Shown here: positions 54,170 to 64,000 of the stretch, piece by piece
Numbering within the stretch: position 1 is the first letter of the stretch
How the letters are laid out: each line of letters begins with the position of its first letter
Assembly (NCBI GenBank): GCA_963281255.1
Contig: OY725498.1
Location: forward strand, 3,348,001-3,412,000
Direction of reading: 5' to 3'
From: Aphrocallistes beatrix
Taxonomy: Eukaryota; Porifera; Hexactinellida; Sceptrulophora; Aphrocallistidae
DNA: 64,000 nt
Made by a program: the position numbers and the translations under genes
Notes under the pieces: model-generated
Database searches by the model: none
What the model saw: only the letters and a program-made list of their open reading frames with translations
What the model was told of the DNA's origin: nothing

Positions 54170-55690
54170 CATGAATACTATCTTCGTATTCAACCAGAGA
54201 AACAAAATTTTCAATCAGACTCATCAATTTATTGCTCTTATATCCAGATTTTGGAAGATTTGCAACATTCATAGTCCTGGTAAAGATATTCGTCTACTCG
54301 ATGCTGATTCTAAGGTATTTAAAAACCAAGATGACCGTTTTGAATTCCTTGCAAAATTTTGTTCTTGGCTTGAGGACTGGAAAATACTCACAGACCTTTG
54401 CAAGCTTAATTCACACTACTAGAGTTATTCCTAAAAATTATCAATCACTTGACCAGCGATGAATGTGGATTTTCCTATGTGCTAACCGATTCTTACAAAA
54501 CGACTCACTCGAGAAGCATTTTGGTGTTTACCGATTAATGTCTGGTTGCCAATACAAAATTTCTTTTTGTCAAATTCTTGAGAGTGGGCGACGAATCAAG
54601 ATTGGTAACATTCTGAAGTTGTACCAAGCCCAAGATGGCAAGTATGAGTCTTCACTGAAGGAATTTGTTATAAGCTTTTCAGTTCAGCCGAATACCCCAG
54701 TTCACCAATCAGACTTGAGCATTTATCTCCTCTTCTACATGAAAATTTTGATTTCTCACCTACTGTGGAAATTCGCCAAGCATTGGCTTTTATTGGTGGA
54801 TATGCTGTTCACAACATTTATAAGAATATGCACTATTCCAAAAAAATCTAAGCCCACTTCTTATTGTAAACATTGTGTATCTCTACTCACTGAAGTTGAA
54901 TGTTTTTCTCTGAAGTGTGAAGAGTCTGATCTTACTCTCATCCACTTAGCTGACCGGGGTGGTCTTAAATATCCATTCAGCGATGTAATAAGTGCAGTTA
55001 CTAAAATGGCAAATACTTGTCATTCTTGAGCAGAACCCAGCTTTGTTCAGTTCTTTTATTTCTGAATCAGATAAAAGTATTCTAATTCAAATAGCGATGT
55101 CAAGAATTGAATTCTGGAGAGATAAATGCCCTAATTGTCAAAGACCTTTCGTAAGCTGCCTGGCTCAAATCCTCTCTGCTACAACTAACTGTTTACTGAA
55201 GAATAAGATAAGGAATTTGAACTCTAAACGAAAACTGGATAATCCGAAAGGATCGAAGAAAAAACTACAAAAGTGGCAGTCAAAGTGATTTCTAACAGTG
55301 TGTATTATTACTTGTAATATTAGTTAATTGGTGTAAGCAGGGATGCGTAGTGTGATAAAATACTATAAATCTATTTGTTTTTCAATTTATCGAACGATTC
55401 AAAGCATGTTATTCAATATTAGAGAGTATATTATAGATTTGATTTTTCTAAGCACTAGACTTGAAGTAATCCATGGTAAATTCAGGGAATAGTCTATAGT
55501 AACGTAGTCTGTGTACTCGACTGTATTGCAATAGTGGTTTCCCAAAACGGGAAACTCCCTACTGAGCTACCTGCTCGCTTGTTGCGCAGTTAAATTACAT
55601 GATACACGGTTCTAGGACTTTGGGAATATATCGGGTAAGCTTGTACCCAGCCAAGTAGGCCCGCTGGGCCTATCCGGCCCATAACCGACT

Positions 55691-55750
55691 ATGCCGGGTA
55701 GAACCGGACATAGTCCGGGTAGAGTCGGGCATAGTCCGGGTAGAGGCGGG
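55691..55750. repeat. ~20-bp tandem repeat, three copies
   Basis: Three copies of a CCGGGTAGAGTCGGGCATAGT-like unit lie near the right end of element D; GC-rich in an AT-rich setting. Confidence 0.75.
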
Positions 55751-55808
55751 TGGGTCGTCCGACGCCTATGGTGAAAAGGCTATAGTCACGTAGGCTGTGG
55801 TACGAATA

Positions 55809-56447
55809 GTATGATTTTAGGCGGTCATCGTCTTATTGAATCAAAGAGTAAAATAGGATTGACCATGGAAAGGATATCTATTCTAAGTGAAATGTTCTTT
55901 AAAAATAATGTCAATTTATTAAGGCCAGACAAATCGATATTGTATAATGCTGAAACAAATGTAGGGACGTTTTCCGATTCAGCAAATTAATTTCAAAATT
56001 GACTGAGATATTGGCGAATGACTGGCTGATTCCTAATACTTTGTCTAAGGACCGCCATACACACACATTAATCGAGTTTTAATAGTAAGGATATATAAAA
56101 CCCTTGGGTATGTTTGTTCATGGTTTAGGTATAGCCCAAAAGGTTCCTGATAATTTCCATAGTTTTTCATTTTTCATACAAAGAAACTATTTGAACAATA
56201 TCTAGGGTTAACATTCTCGAAAGTTGAAGGATTAAACCTAAAGTAAAGTTACAAATAATTACATATACCATTGGCTTCAAAATTTGGAGCTCAAAGGTGC
56301 TAAGTTCGAAGATCACAATTATTCCGAAAAATATTACATTAACTACTATTTCTGTAATTGATTAATAATACTAATATAAAATTATTTTATTTATCAAATT
56401 GTAATCTTTGATTCGAACATGAATCCGGTTAGACTATATATATATAC
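55809..56447. other. AT-rich stretch, no gene recognised
   Basis: ATTAATCGAGTTTTAATAGTAAGGAT near 56,067 repeats a phrase found beside other repeats (2,584 and 3,334), so it is a small dispersed sequence. Nothing coding was seen. Confidence 0.35.
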
Positions 56448-56880
56448 TTATATAACAAAATTGATTGAAGAAACTGTCACGGAAAGAAAGTTGATTTTGG
56501 CATGTGGGAGTCTTTTGGCTATAGCTCCAACAAGTTTTGACCTCAGACGAAAATTTCGACTCATCATGGAGTTATGATGCAATTATAATATTTTTTGCTA
56601 ATAAAAATTCAGGTTTTCACTATAACTCAGTCATTATAGGTGATATAATGCTGAAATTATGATAGAATGTGTATATTAATAGAGATCAAATATGATACAA
56701 CTATCATCAAAAATGGTGACTCATCATTCTGTCATGACATCATCATTACGCACAAAAATTGACAAATTGACAAATTTGGTGATTTTTCGTGCGATATTGA
56801 TTTTAACAGTAAGACAGACGCATTTGGAAATGTTTCTACCTTATAATTAATGAGTATGAACTTAGGCGCCCAACTATAAA
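56448..56880 (+). repeat. ~490-bp repeat, diverged copy
   Basis: Runs from AACAAAATTGATTGAAGAAAC to TTAGGCGCCCAA, where the GC tail is cut off. One TGACGTCA octamer is degraded (ATGACATCATC). It is among the most diverged copies in the window. Confidence 0.75.
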
Positions 56881-57159
56881 TTTCGAACTAATGCAGCGAT
56901 CTCAATTCAAAGCAAAATTCAGGTTTGGGCATCTCCAGCATCCTCTACAATTATCTAAAAATTCATGAAAACTTTTCAGAATATTTATGGTTCTGAAACT
57001 GCGCATGGTTTGATGATTCCAAACAAAAATTATAGATATTAAACTTTATATAATTGTACTAGTTATGATAATTTGCACAGACCCTGAAACATAATTAATT
57101 CAAGAGGAAAGTATGGATTTGAGCATTTCATCATATTACATTTTGTTTGTCTAAATCAT

Positions 57160-57502
57160 AGACTCTTTCAAATAAGGAGTGGAGGCGCTCAATCTAGGGT
57201 CCGGGAACTTAGTTCATTGTGTATTATTGATATCTCAAAATCTGCTCAAATTAGACATGGGAAATGTATCAGTGTAAATAGGAATTAAAACTCTTGGATA
57301 CTCTTGGTCAAGTTGTCTTACTTCAACTATGTAGGGAATGTGAGTTTTGCGGTTTTCACACCTGATTTTCATTTTATAAAAATTAATCTTGGCGATATTC
57401 TGACCTGTTGTAAACATCATTTAAAGCGCAATTAGTGCATGATTTTCAGGGAAAATCATGATAGTGACGGGTTGATTCGAAAAAATTGAAAATTTATAAT
57501 TG
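57160..57502. repeat. Half foldback element (CATAGACTC family), left of the gypsy LTR
   Basis: CATAGACTCTTTCAAATAAG begins a half copy of the family at 27,668-28,394. It continues to GCATGATTTTCAGGGAAAATCATG and stops at the LTR. Related sequence resumes beyond the right LTR at about 61,300. Confidence 0.7.
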
Positions 57503-57659
57503 AGTCACGGATTGTACTAGAGAACTAGACTATCTCGTACAACCATAATTATCGTAGTAACTCCCTTTGTAGAATGAGATTTAGGACTTAGCAAATTCAT
57601 AGTCTTTGTTTTATCTCACACTAAAGTCTAACTTTCTTTGATTTGTACCAATTCGTTCA

Positions 57660-59070
57660 TTCCATAAATATAATTGAGATTATTTGGATGGCCCAAGCAA
57701 ATACGGCGCATACGCTCAAAAGGATGAAATAGTTGAAGATTGAAAACCCCACTTTCAAGCGGAAACGGCGGGACTGAGAGCGACAGAAGGTGGGGTCTTA
57801 AAGGTGGGGTCTTTGAGAGACCAGTGGAAATAGCTTCATTTTTCATGTTACTATAGTATATAGTTAAAATTGCTATATTATGTTTCTAAGATAACTAAAT
57901 AGCAAATCGTTGTAATTACTTGACCAAATTTCCATTGACAGTTCAGATATTTCAATTTGAATACCAGTCATCTAATATGGTTTCCTAGCAGTTGGATGAG
58001 TTTTGGCATGATATCCAATTTCCGAGGCAAATTGAACAATGTAGAAGCAGCATTTATACTACACTTATGAACTTATTTGACTTTTTTTTTTGTGCATATT
58101 AATCTGAATAAGTTGGAATAACTCGACTAACCACAGTTTCACATAGTCATTCAATTTCATCAATTCTACTTCCAGTATGTTTTTAGTATATTTATTTGTC
58201 CTATTTACTCTTCGGACTTCTTGGCTTATTTTGGCGTGAAATGCGATTTACTCTATAATTAGCTAGAGAAAATTCTCAATAAAATGTATTTGGTTGTTAA
58301 GTGACTAAACATGACTAAAAAATTCTGTATTCTATTTAAAGTACCCGCCGCCGCAAATATATTTGATTTTAGAAAAAAATTGACTGTTTGAGATACATGT
58401 AGTTGACTAAAAAATGAGTTGTTCAATACTTCTATTTTCTTGAATCAGAATTTATTATAGTATTTATTTACTTCAATAGTACTTGTACGTTCAAGCATGA
58501 ATAATCTTCAAGCCTATAACAAATGCAAAAGCAATACCCGCACCGCATCTGAGCGCATTATCAGAGAATACTAAATTCCTGAAACAGATTTAGTTACCAT
58601 TCGCTCGAAATTACAGAACCTTAAGGACATCAGAAGAAATTACGTTAGAAATGATGACTTACAGACTTGAGAAGAACACTTTTCCGATGTTTCAGACCTC
58701 TACCATCGAAGAAACGTAAGTCATCAGACTCCTTCGAAAATTCAACTCAAAAGCTTGTTTTCGAAGTTGATACTAGTAAATAAATTCGAACTCCGCTTCT
58801 TAACTTACAATTAAAGTCAGAACAAGCCTCAAGTCAGTATTGACACATATGAAGTCCATAGCTGAGATCGAAGGAGTTACAAGTAAGACAATTGCTTCTT
58901 TGTGTCTTCAGTTGATTGCTAACGAAAGCAAAGATTCTGGTACCATCGAAGTGTGCAAGGAAAAAATAGAGAGTGGAACTTGCCGAAAACACAACACACA
59001 ATTGTTTGGAAAGAAAATAATCTTTCTTACTAGACTTAATTGCCCTCGTTGAAATCAGGACATCGGAACA
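57660..59070 (+). other. 5' internal region of the gypsy element
   Basis: Expected position of leader and gag, but no zinc knuckle, capsid or protease motif was found. A 70-codon frame at 58,840-59,052 has a K-E-K-I-E-S-G-T-C-R-K-H segment of unknown meaning. Confidence 0.4.
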
Positions 59071-59079
59071 CCTCATAAC

Positions 59080-60957
59080 GTTACTGGAGCACCTGTCCGG
59101 CACCGCCTTCTCCGTGTATCCCCTGAAATAGAAGCTGAGATATCCCGACAGATAGATAAAATGCTGCGCAATGGAATCATTCGTCCTTCGGTTTCACCAT
59201 GCGCCAGCCGTGTTATTTTAGTCAAGTAGAAGGACGGATCACATCGTTTTGACGTGGATTATCGCGATTTGAATGATCTTTCGAAAAAGGATGCTTACCC
59301 TATGCCGGATGAGCGGGATGTGTTTGACAAGATCCCGCGGCCTCAGTCGAAGAAGGAGGTGCGTCAGTTTATGGGGTTAATCAATTGGTACCGCGATTAT
59401 ATCCCTAGCCTGTCAGCTATAGCGGCCCCATTATATGTGCTTACGAATAAGGACGTTATGTGGCAGTGGACGGAAGAATGCGAACGAAGTTTCCAGAGTC
59501 TGAGAGCAACCTCAACATTTGGCTTTTCCAGATTGGAAGATTCCGTTTTGCGTGGAAACCGATGCGTCAGGTATTGCAGTTGGTGCGGTACTCACCCAAG
59601 AAGATGGAAGTGGAAAAAAGAGAGTTCTGGAGTTTTTCTCTAGTAAGTCGAATGATGCACAATGGAATTATTCAGCTCAATGATCAGAGCATCGCGAGAG
59701 CAGTCAAGCAGTTGCGAGAAAAGGAAGAGATAACGTTTGGGCCATTTAAGAAGCAAGAAGGAATGAGAGTAGATGGGGAAGGAAGGCTTTTTCGGAAGAG
59801 AGCATTGGTCGTGCCGCGGAGTCGCAGAACAGGAGTTACAGAAATAACACACCGGGTCACGCATTCAGGTTTGAAAAGACCTACATGTATTTGCAAGATC
59901 GTTTCTACTGGATAGGAATGAAGAAAGACGTGGAAGATTGTTGCAGAGCGTGTGTAGTGTGCCTCGAGAATAAAGGTCTACGAAGAAGAAAGAACCGTTA
60001 AAGCCAATCATTTTAGATCGCCCAGAACCAACAAGAGCGTTAGCAGCTGATATCACAGTGCTACCTTGGGGGCGCTGAAGGCTATTGTTATATGCTGATA
60101 ATCGTAGACTTATTCTCGAAGTTCGTCGAGATCGTAGCTATGCGAGACCAGACAGCGGAGTCCATGCGGAGTGGATTGGAAATGGGTGGTTGTATATGTA
60201 TGGGATACCAGATTCCCTTTTAACGGATCAGGGGAGGAACGTTGACGGAGAGTGTATCCGGGAAATGTGTGCGAAATTTGGGATAGACAAGAAGCATTCA
60301 TCGGCTTATCATCCCCAGGGTGACGGGCAGGCGGAACGTGCGATCGAGAATGTAAAGCAGGCTGTGCGCTCTTTCTTCGCTGAGCATAAGCTGGATAAGA
60401 CTAATTGGCCTGGTGTCCTACAAGAGTTGTTCTTTAACATAAATTCCTTAAAAAGCAGTGCCACAAAGTTCACCCCGCACGAACTGATGTTCGGAATAAA
60501 GCTTAGGATACCGATGGATCAAATCGTAAGAGATCTTAAAAACACGAGTATCGACGACCCAAAATCAAGTGAGATGGGGAGAGAAAGTAAGGGAAGCGAC
60601 AGGGAATACAGCTTACGCCAAGGCCCAATCCAAAGGTACTACGACAGAAATGCAATGGATAAGCCTAAATACTTTAGCACGGGGCAAAATATATTTCTTA
60701 GGAACTTTACACGGGGGGATGGACTTGCACCGACGTACATGGAACCTTACACAGTGCATGATATGAAGTATCCTAATGTAAAGATTAGAAGAGGAAGCAG
60801 GTATTCTTGGTTTCATCTCAATGATTGCAAAGTAGTTCCTAAGTTCACTACGGAAGCCTTACACAGTCTTGAGGGGATGATGAACAGAAATCTGAACAAG
60901 AGTACGCAGAACGGGAGAGGACAACACAGATTGGTGATACAAAGTCTCAGTCACAAT
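59080..60957 (+). pseudogene. Gypsy pol relic: RT without catalytic core, integrase
   Basis: Reverse transcriptase begins V-S-P-E-I-E-A-E-I, has a TAG at about 59,227, reaches D-A-Y-P-M-P-D-E-R-D-V-F-D-K-I, and then jumps directly to P-R-P-Q-S-K-K-E-V-R-Q-F-M-G-L, so the palm with the D-D site is deleted. RNase H is frame-broken. The integrase keeps catalytic blocks: A-D-I-T-V, L-T-D-Q-G-R-N-V-D-G and H-P-Q-G-D-G-Q-A-E-R, and runs open from 60,085 to 60,957. It is a sister of the relics at 9.3-10.7 and 45-47.3 kb. Confidence 0.85.
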
Positions 60958-61299
60958 TAACGAGCGAAGAGGAAGAATTTAACGCGTTGAGGGATGAGGG
61001 ACGCAAAGAGGCATCTCCTGAACAGACTACGTTTTTATGACGTTCATCTAGGATATGCAAGGAGCCGGGTATGTTTGGTACTCCGGTATATTGGTCATAA
61101 CAGTTTTGTTTAGAAGGAAGATGATGTCACGAATTGTACTAGAGAACTAGACTATCTCGTGTAACCATAATCATCGTCGTGACTCCCTTTGTAGAATGAG
61201 ATTTAGGACTTAGCAAATTCACAGTATTTGTTTTATCTCAATTATATTTCTATTGAACTAAAGTCTACCTTTCTTTGATTTTTACCAGTTCGTTCATCG

Positions 61300-61451
61300 T
61301 AATTTAAAGTGCTATTAGTGCATGATTTTCAGAGAAAATCATGATAGTGACGTTTTGATTCGATAAGATTGAAAATTTCTAATGGAATTATTTTACATTC
61401 CAGTGTTGCTACGTTATTGAATATCAAATTAGATCAAATTTAAAGGTCTAG
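61300..61451. repeat. Foldback fragment right of the gypsy LTR
   Basis: ATTAGTGCATGATTTTCAGA and the following words repeat, in the same orientation, sequence left of the LTR at 57,430-57,500, and then continue into the next part of the foldback family (TTACATTCCAGTGTTGCTA). Confidence 0.7.
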
Positions 61452-63218
61452 AATAGCCTACTATAATAAGGCTTAACTTGCGAATTTAGCACTAGGGATG
61501 CAGTAGAAGATGTTTGAAGAAATACATGGAGCTGCCTTAAATCATTAACAAAGAACAATAGAGCTTAGGAATGTATTACCAGCATATATAAATATGGTGT
61601 CAAAGCACCCATATCCGTTGTTAAAATTTAGATTAGTCAGCAAATGATTGCCCAACAGGCTATATTTGGGTCAAATTTAGTGATTTTCAGAGGTCGTTTA
61701 AGGGCACTTCTAAGTGTTTTTATCATAAAGTTTTTCCATAGCCTACTGTATATAAGGCCTCACAGTAACTTGCGGATTTGGGACTAGGGATGCGGAGGAA
61801 GACCGTTGAACTAATACATGAGCTGCCTTAAATCATTTACAAAGCACAATAGAGCTTAGGAATGTATTATCAGCATATATAAATATGGTGTCAAAGTACC
61901 CATATCCGTTGTTAAAAATTTGATGATTTTCTGAGGCCGTTTAGGGGCACTTCTACGTAAGTGTTTTTATTGTAAAATTTTCGCATAGAACTGAGATGTG
62001 AATAGGTTCATACGAAAAATTCTAAATTTTTCGTATGAACCTATTCACATCTCAGTTCTATGCGAAAATTTTACAATAAAAACACTTACGTAGAAGTGCA
62101 AATTTTTCGTATTAACCCATTCACATCTCAATTCTATGCGAAAAATTTTACAATAAAAACACTTAGAAATGCCCCTAAACGGCCTCTGAAAATGACCAAA
62201 TTTGTCACAAATATAACCTATTGCGAAACCATATGGTGACTAATCAAATTTTTAACAATGGATATGGTTACTTTGACACCATATTTATATATGCTGAAAA
62301 TAAATTCCTAAGCTCTATTGTGCTTTGTAAATGATTTAAGGCAGCTCATGTATTAGTTCAACGGTCTTCCTCCGCATCCCAAGTTCCAAATCCGCAAGTT
62401 ACTGTGAGGCCTTATATACAGAGGCTATGGTTTTTCGCATAGAACTGAGAAGTGAATGTGTTAATACGAAAAATTTGGAATTCTTTCATGGGATGTTTTT
62501 ACATTCCAGTGTTGCTATGGAAACGTGTTTTGGTCAGTTGGGGCTATATCTTGAAAACAGCGATAGCTAGACATTCAAATTTAATCCCATTTGATAGCAA
62601 AAGGCTACTTCCTATTAAGCAATAATACAATTTCTATGCCTTAATTCAATAATTTACGAGTTATTAGACAATTTATAATATTGGTCACATTTGATAATTT
62701 GTCGAATATCTCGTAAACCATTGAATTTAGACACATAAATTGTATTATAGCTAAATAGGAAGTAGACTATTTGCTATCAAATGGGATTATATTTGAATGT
62801 CTAGCTATCGCAGTTTTCAAGATATAGCCCCAACTGACCAAAACACGTTTCCATAGCAACACTGGAATGTAAGAACATTCCATGAAAGAATTCCAAATTT
62901 TTCGTATTAACACATTCACTTCTCAGTTCTATGCGAAAAATATTATAATAAAAACACTTAGAAGTGCCCTTAAACGGCCTCTGAAAATCACTGAATTTGA
63001 CTCAAATATAACCTGTTGCGAAATCATTTGATGGCTAATCTAAATTTTAACAACGGATATGGGTGCTTTGACACCATATTTATATATGCTGGTAATACAT
63101 TCCTAAGCTCTATTGTGCTTTGTTAATGATTTAAGGCAGCTCATGTATTTCTTCATCCATCTTCTACCGCATCCCTGGTCAAGTTACTCTTAGGCCTTAT
63201 ACTATATAGTAGGCTATG
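61452..63218. mobile_element. Foldback element F2, outer copy
   Basis: The same family as F1: arms pair over ~500 bp around a centre near 62,680. The left end reads AATAGCC (CATAGCC with one change), the right end GGCTATG. GGTCTAG (61,445-61,451) and GGTTTAG (63,219-63,225) are a 7-bp target duplication with one change. F3 is inserted in its left arm. Confidence 0.8.
61737..62429. mobile_element. Foldback element F3, inserted in F2
   Basis: A 693-bp palindromic copy with CATAGCCTACTGTATATAAG ends. GTTTTTC is duplicated exactly on both flanks (61,730-61,736; 62,430-62,436), and the outer copy reads through cleanly once it is removed. Its centre near 62,020-62,030 is a perfect or near-perfect inverted repeat of ~70-bp arms. 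Confidence 0.9.
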
Positions 63219-63225
63219 GGTTTAG

Positions 63226-64000
63226 TTATTTTTAAGATAGTATGACCTCAAATCAACAAAATTCCTTTCCAGTGGCAGAGCAAAATTTCATGATTAAAAT
63301 CAAGGCATTAATCCATTCACAGCTCGGGTATATGCGAAACACGTAATACGACTCAGAAGTGTCTTCGGCTTTGAAAATCAATATAATAATCATAAATAGA
63401 TCCTAATGCGCAATCATATGATGACTAATCAAATTTTTTAGGAACGGATATGGCTACTTTGGCGCCATATTTATAAATGCTAGTGATACATTCCTAAGCT
63501 ACGCTCTGTGTGATTAATGATTTTAGGCAGATCATGTATTAGTCCAAACATCTTCGACAGCATCCCTGGCCTATTTTTGAAATTTAGATGGCACAACTTA
63601 AATACAGAGGGCTATGACCTACTCTATGGGGATGGATAACAAACATCTTGGGATCAAATTAAGCCAAAATGCTATTCCAATGATATAGATTTGCATTTTG
63701 TAGATAAGGAATTTTAAAAATAATTACAATTCGTTAATTCATATTTAAAATTTAATGATTCGCGAAAATATTATTATTTGAATTCATATTTGCTGAATTC
63801 ACAGATGCACGAAGAAGTATGGGCAAATAAAATAGAAATAGTAGCTGCAAGCAGCATGATCGGTGCGGATATTTTGGTTCGCATATCCATTGGGACACCA
63901 ATAAAATATGGAGCAAAATAAGGAGATTTGGCTATACAATACTTGTATCACAGGAGGGTTACAGCACTCCTGCAATTTTTTGACAAACTTTGACTACAAC
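63226..64000. other. Decayed foldback half and AT-rich edge
   Basis: From about 63,240 to 63,620 the words of a foldback right arm recur in degraded form (GATTAATGATTTTAGGCAGA, CAGAGGGCTATG). The last ~380 bases show no feature. Confidence 0.45.

Larger units (their letters stand above)
51956..55288 (+). pseudogene. P-type (THAP9-like) transposase, interrupted
   Basis: The THAP domain is complete: C-N-V-A-N-C at residues 5-10, L-N-H-W-P near 36-40, C-A-K-H-F near 62-66. The frame continues to 52,780, where a Tc1-like MITE cuts it. Beyond two more insertions come A-F-Q-I-S-S-L-F-T-K-W and I-C-T-D-D-Y-Q-L-N-V-S-L-F-K (53,490-53,700), H-I-I-K-C-I-W-N-N-W (53,727 on), and after a fourth insertion at 54,017, S-L-E-K-H-F-G-V-Y-R-L-M-S-G (54,510). 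The C-terminus has C-P-N-C and T-N-C-L-L-K-N-K. Frames change at several points. The 5' part (to 52,780) is free of stops. Confidence 0.85.
51547..55513 (+). mobile_element. P-type element, CACAG ends, ~4 kb
   Basis: The ends CACAGACTACGTTACTATAG and complement continue as a subterminal inverted pair (CCATGGATTACTT and AAGTAATCCATGG). TACTCGACT is duplicated on both flanks (51,538-51,546 and 55,514-55,522). The same end family bounds the outer element. It carries one THAP-type transposase gene, itself broken by four small insertions. Confidence 0.85.
51431..55770. mobile_element. CATAG-ended element D, split by a P-type element
   Basis: The ends CATAGTCGTCGGA and (complement of the right end) CATAGGCGTCGGA match. 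GTGAAAAG is duplicated exactly on both flanks (51,423-51,430 and 55,771-55,778), an 8-bp target duplication inside the outer element's right terminal repeat. Without the nested P-type element it would be only ~360 bp, so it is non-autonomous. CATAG ends and target size suggest P-type mobilisation. Confidence 0.7.
44829..55799 (-). mobile_element. Outer P-type element holding a nest of insertions
   Basis: The left end CACAGTCTACGTAACTCTAG and the right end (complement CACAGCCTACGTGACTATAG) share the block AGCCTTTTCAC. GTACGAATA is duplicated exactly at 44,820-44,828 and 55,800-55,808. Own coding sequence survives only as a THAP start at 50,725-51,232. The remaining ~10 kb is inserted material: a gypsy relic with an hAT-like element inside, a second P-type element (47,313-50,717), and a small CATAG-ended element that holds a third P-type element. 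Confidence 0.8.
57503..61296 (+). mobile_element. Ty3/gypsy element with two LTRs, decayed
   Basis: Direct repeats of ~160-170 bp at about 57,503-57,659 and 61,125-61,296 share GTACTAGAGAACTAGACTATCTCG and TTTGTAGAATGAGATTTAGG in pieces; the right copy starts TGTCACG after a purine-rich AGAAGGAAGATGA tract and both end near CGTTCA. Between them lies a broken pol. Gag was not recognised. A primer site was not identified. The element is short (3.8 kb), fitting internal deletions. Confidence 0.8.

Overview
The window is a repeat-choked stretch of a eukaryotic, almost certainly invertebrate animal genome. The grounds are spliced fibronectin type III (FN3) exons, AT-rich sequence, and a mix of P-type (THAP), Transib/RAG1-like, mariner, Tc1, pogo-like, hAT-like, Helitron and Ty3/gypsy elements. 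I cannot place the species. No rRNA, tRNA, CRISPR array or prokaryotic gene was seen.

Layout. 1-1.43 kb: a 40-bp minisatellite and an inverted repeat of gypsy-derived sequence. 2.6-6.0 kb: a pogo-like MITE, a full copy of a ~490-bp dispersed repeat, and a decayed Transib/RAG1-like transposase (minus). 7.7-10.9 kb: an hAT-like MITE, an FN3 exon, and a P-type element filled by a gypsy relic. 12-21 kb: FN3-like sequence, MITEs, a decayed Tc1 copy, an unrecognised membrane-protein exon and a complete FN3 exon. 21.1-28.4 kb: long-palindrome foldback elements (one split by a mariner), many MITEs and more ~490-bp repeats. 29.2-39 kb: a Helitron with OTU protease, split by a young Ty3/gypsy element whose order is circularly permuted. 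40.5-41.8 kb: a second mariner. 43.7 kb: another FN3 exon. 44.8-55.8 kb: a P-type element of about 11 kb holding a multi-level nest of other elements. 57.5-61.3 kb: a decayed gypsy element with both LTRs. 61.4-63.2 kb: one foldback element inserted in another.

The likely host content is small. Minus-strand FN3 exons (43.7, 18.8, possibly 12.4, and 8.6 kb) share strand, and where measurable share splice phase 1, so they may be one adhesion- or receptor-type gene whose introns absorbed the transposons. The only clearly uninterrupted mobile-element genes are gag and pol of the permuted gypsy element; all transposases carry stops, frameshifts, deletions or nested insertions.

Most notable: (i) the gypsy element at 30,616-35,065 runs pol tail, polypurine tract, one LTR, primer site, gag, pol, the order expected if a one-LTR circle had been opened and inserted; (ii) the large foldback elements share CATAG ends and short target duplications with an element carrying a P-transposase C-terminus, so they are probably non-autonomous P relatives; (iii) target duplications resolve the 44.8-55.8 kb nest into an ordered insertion history.
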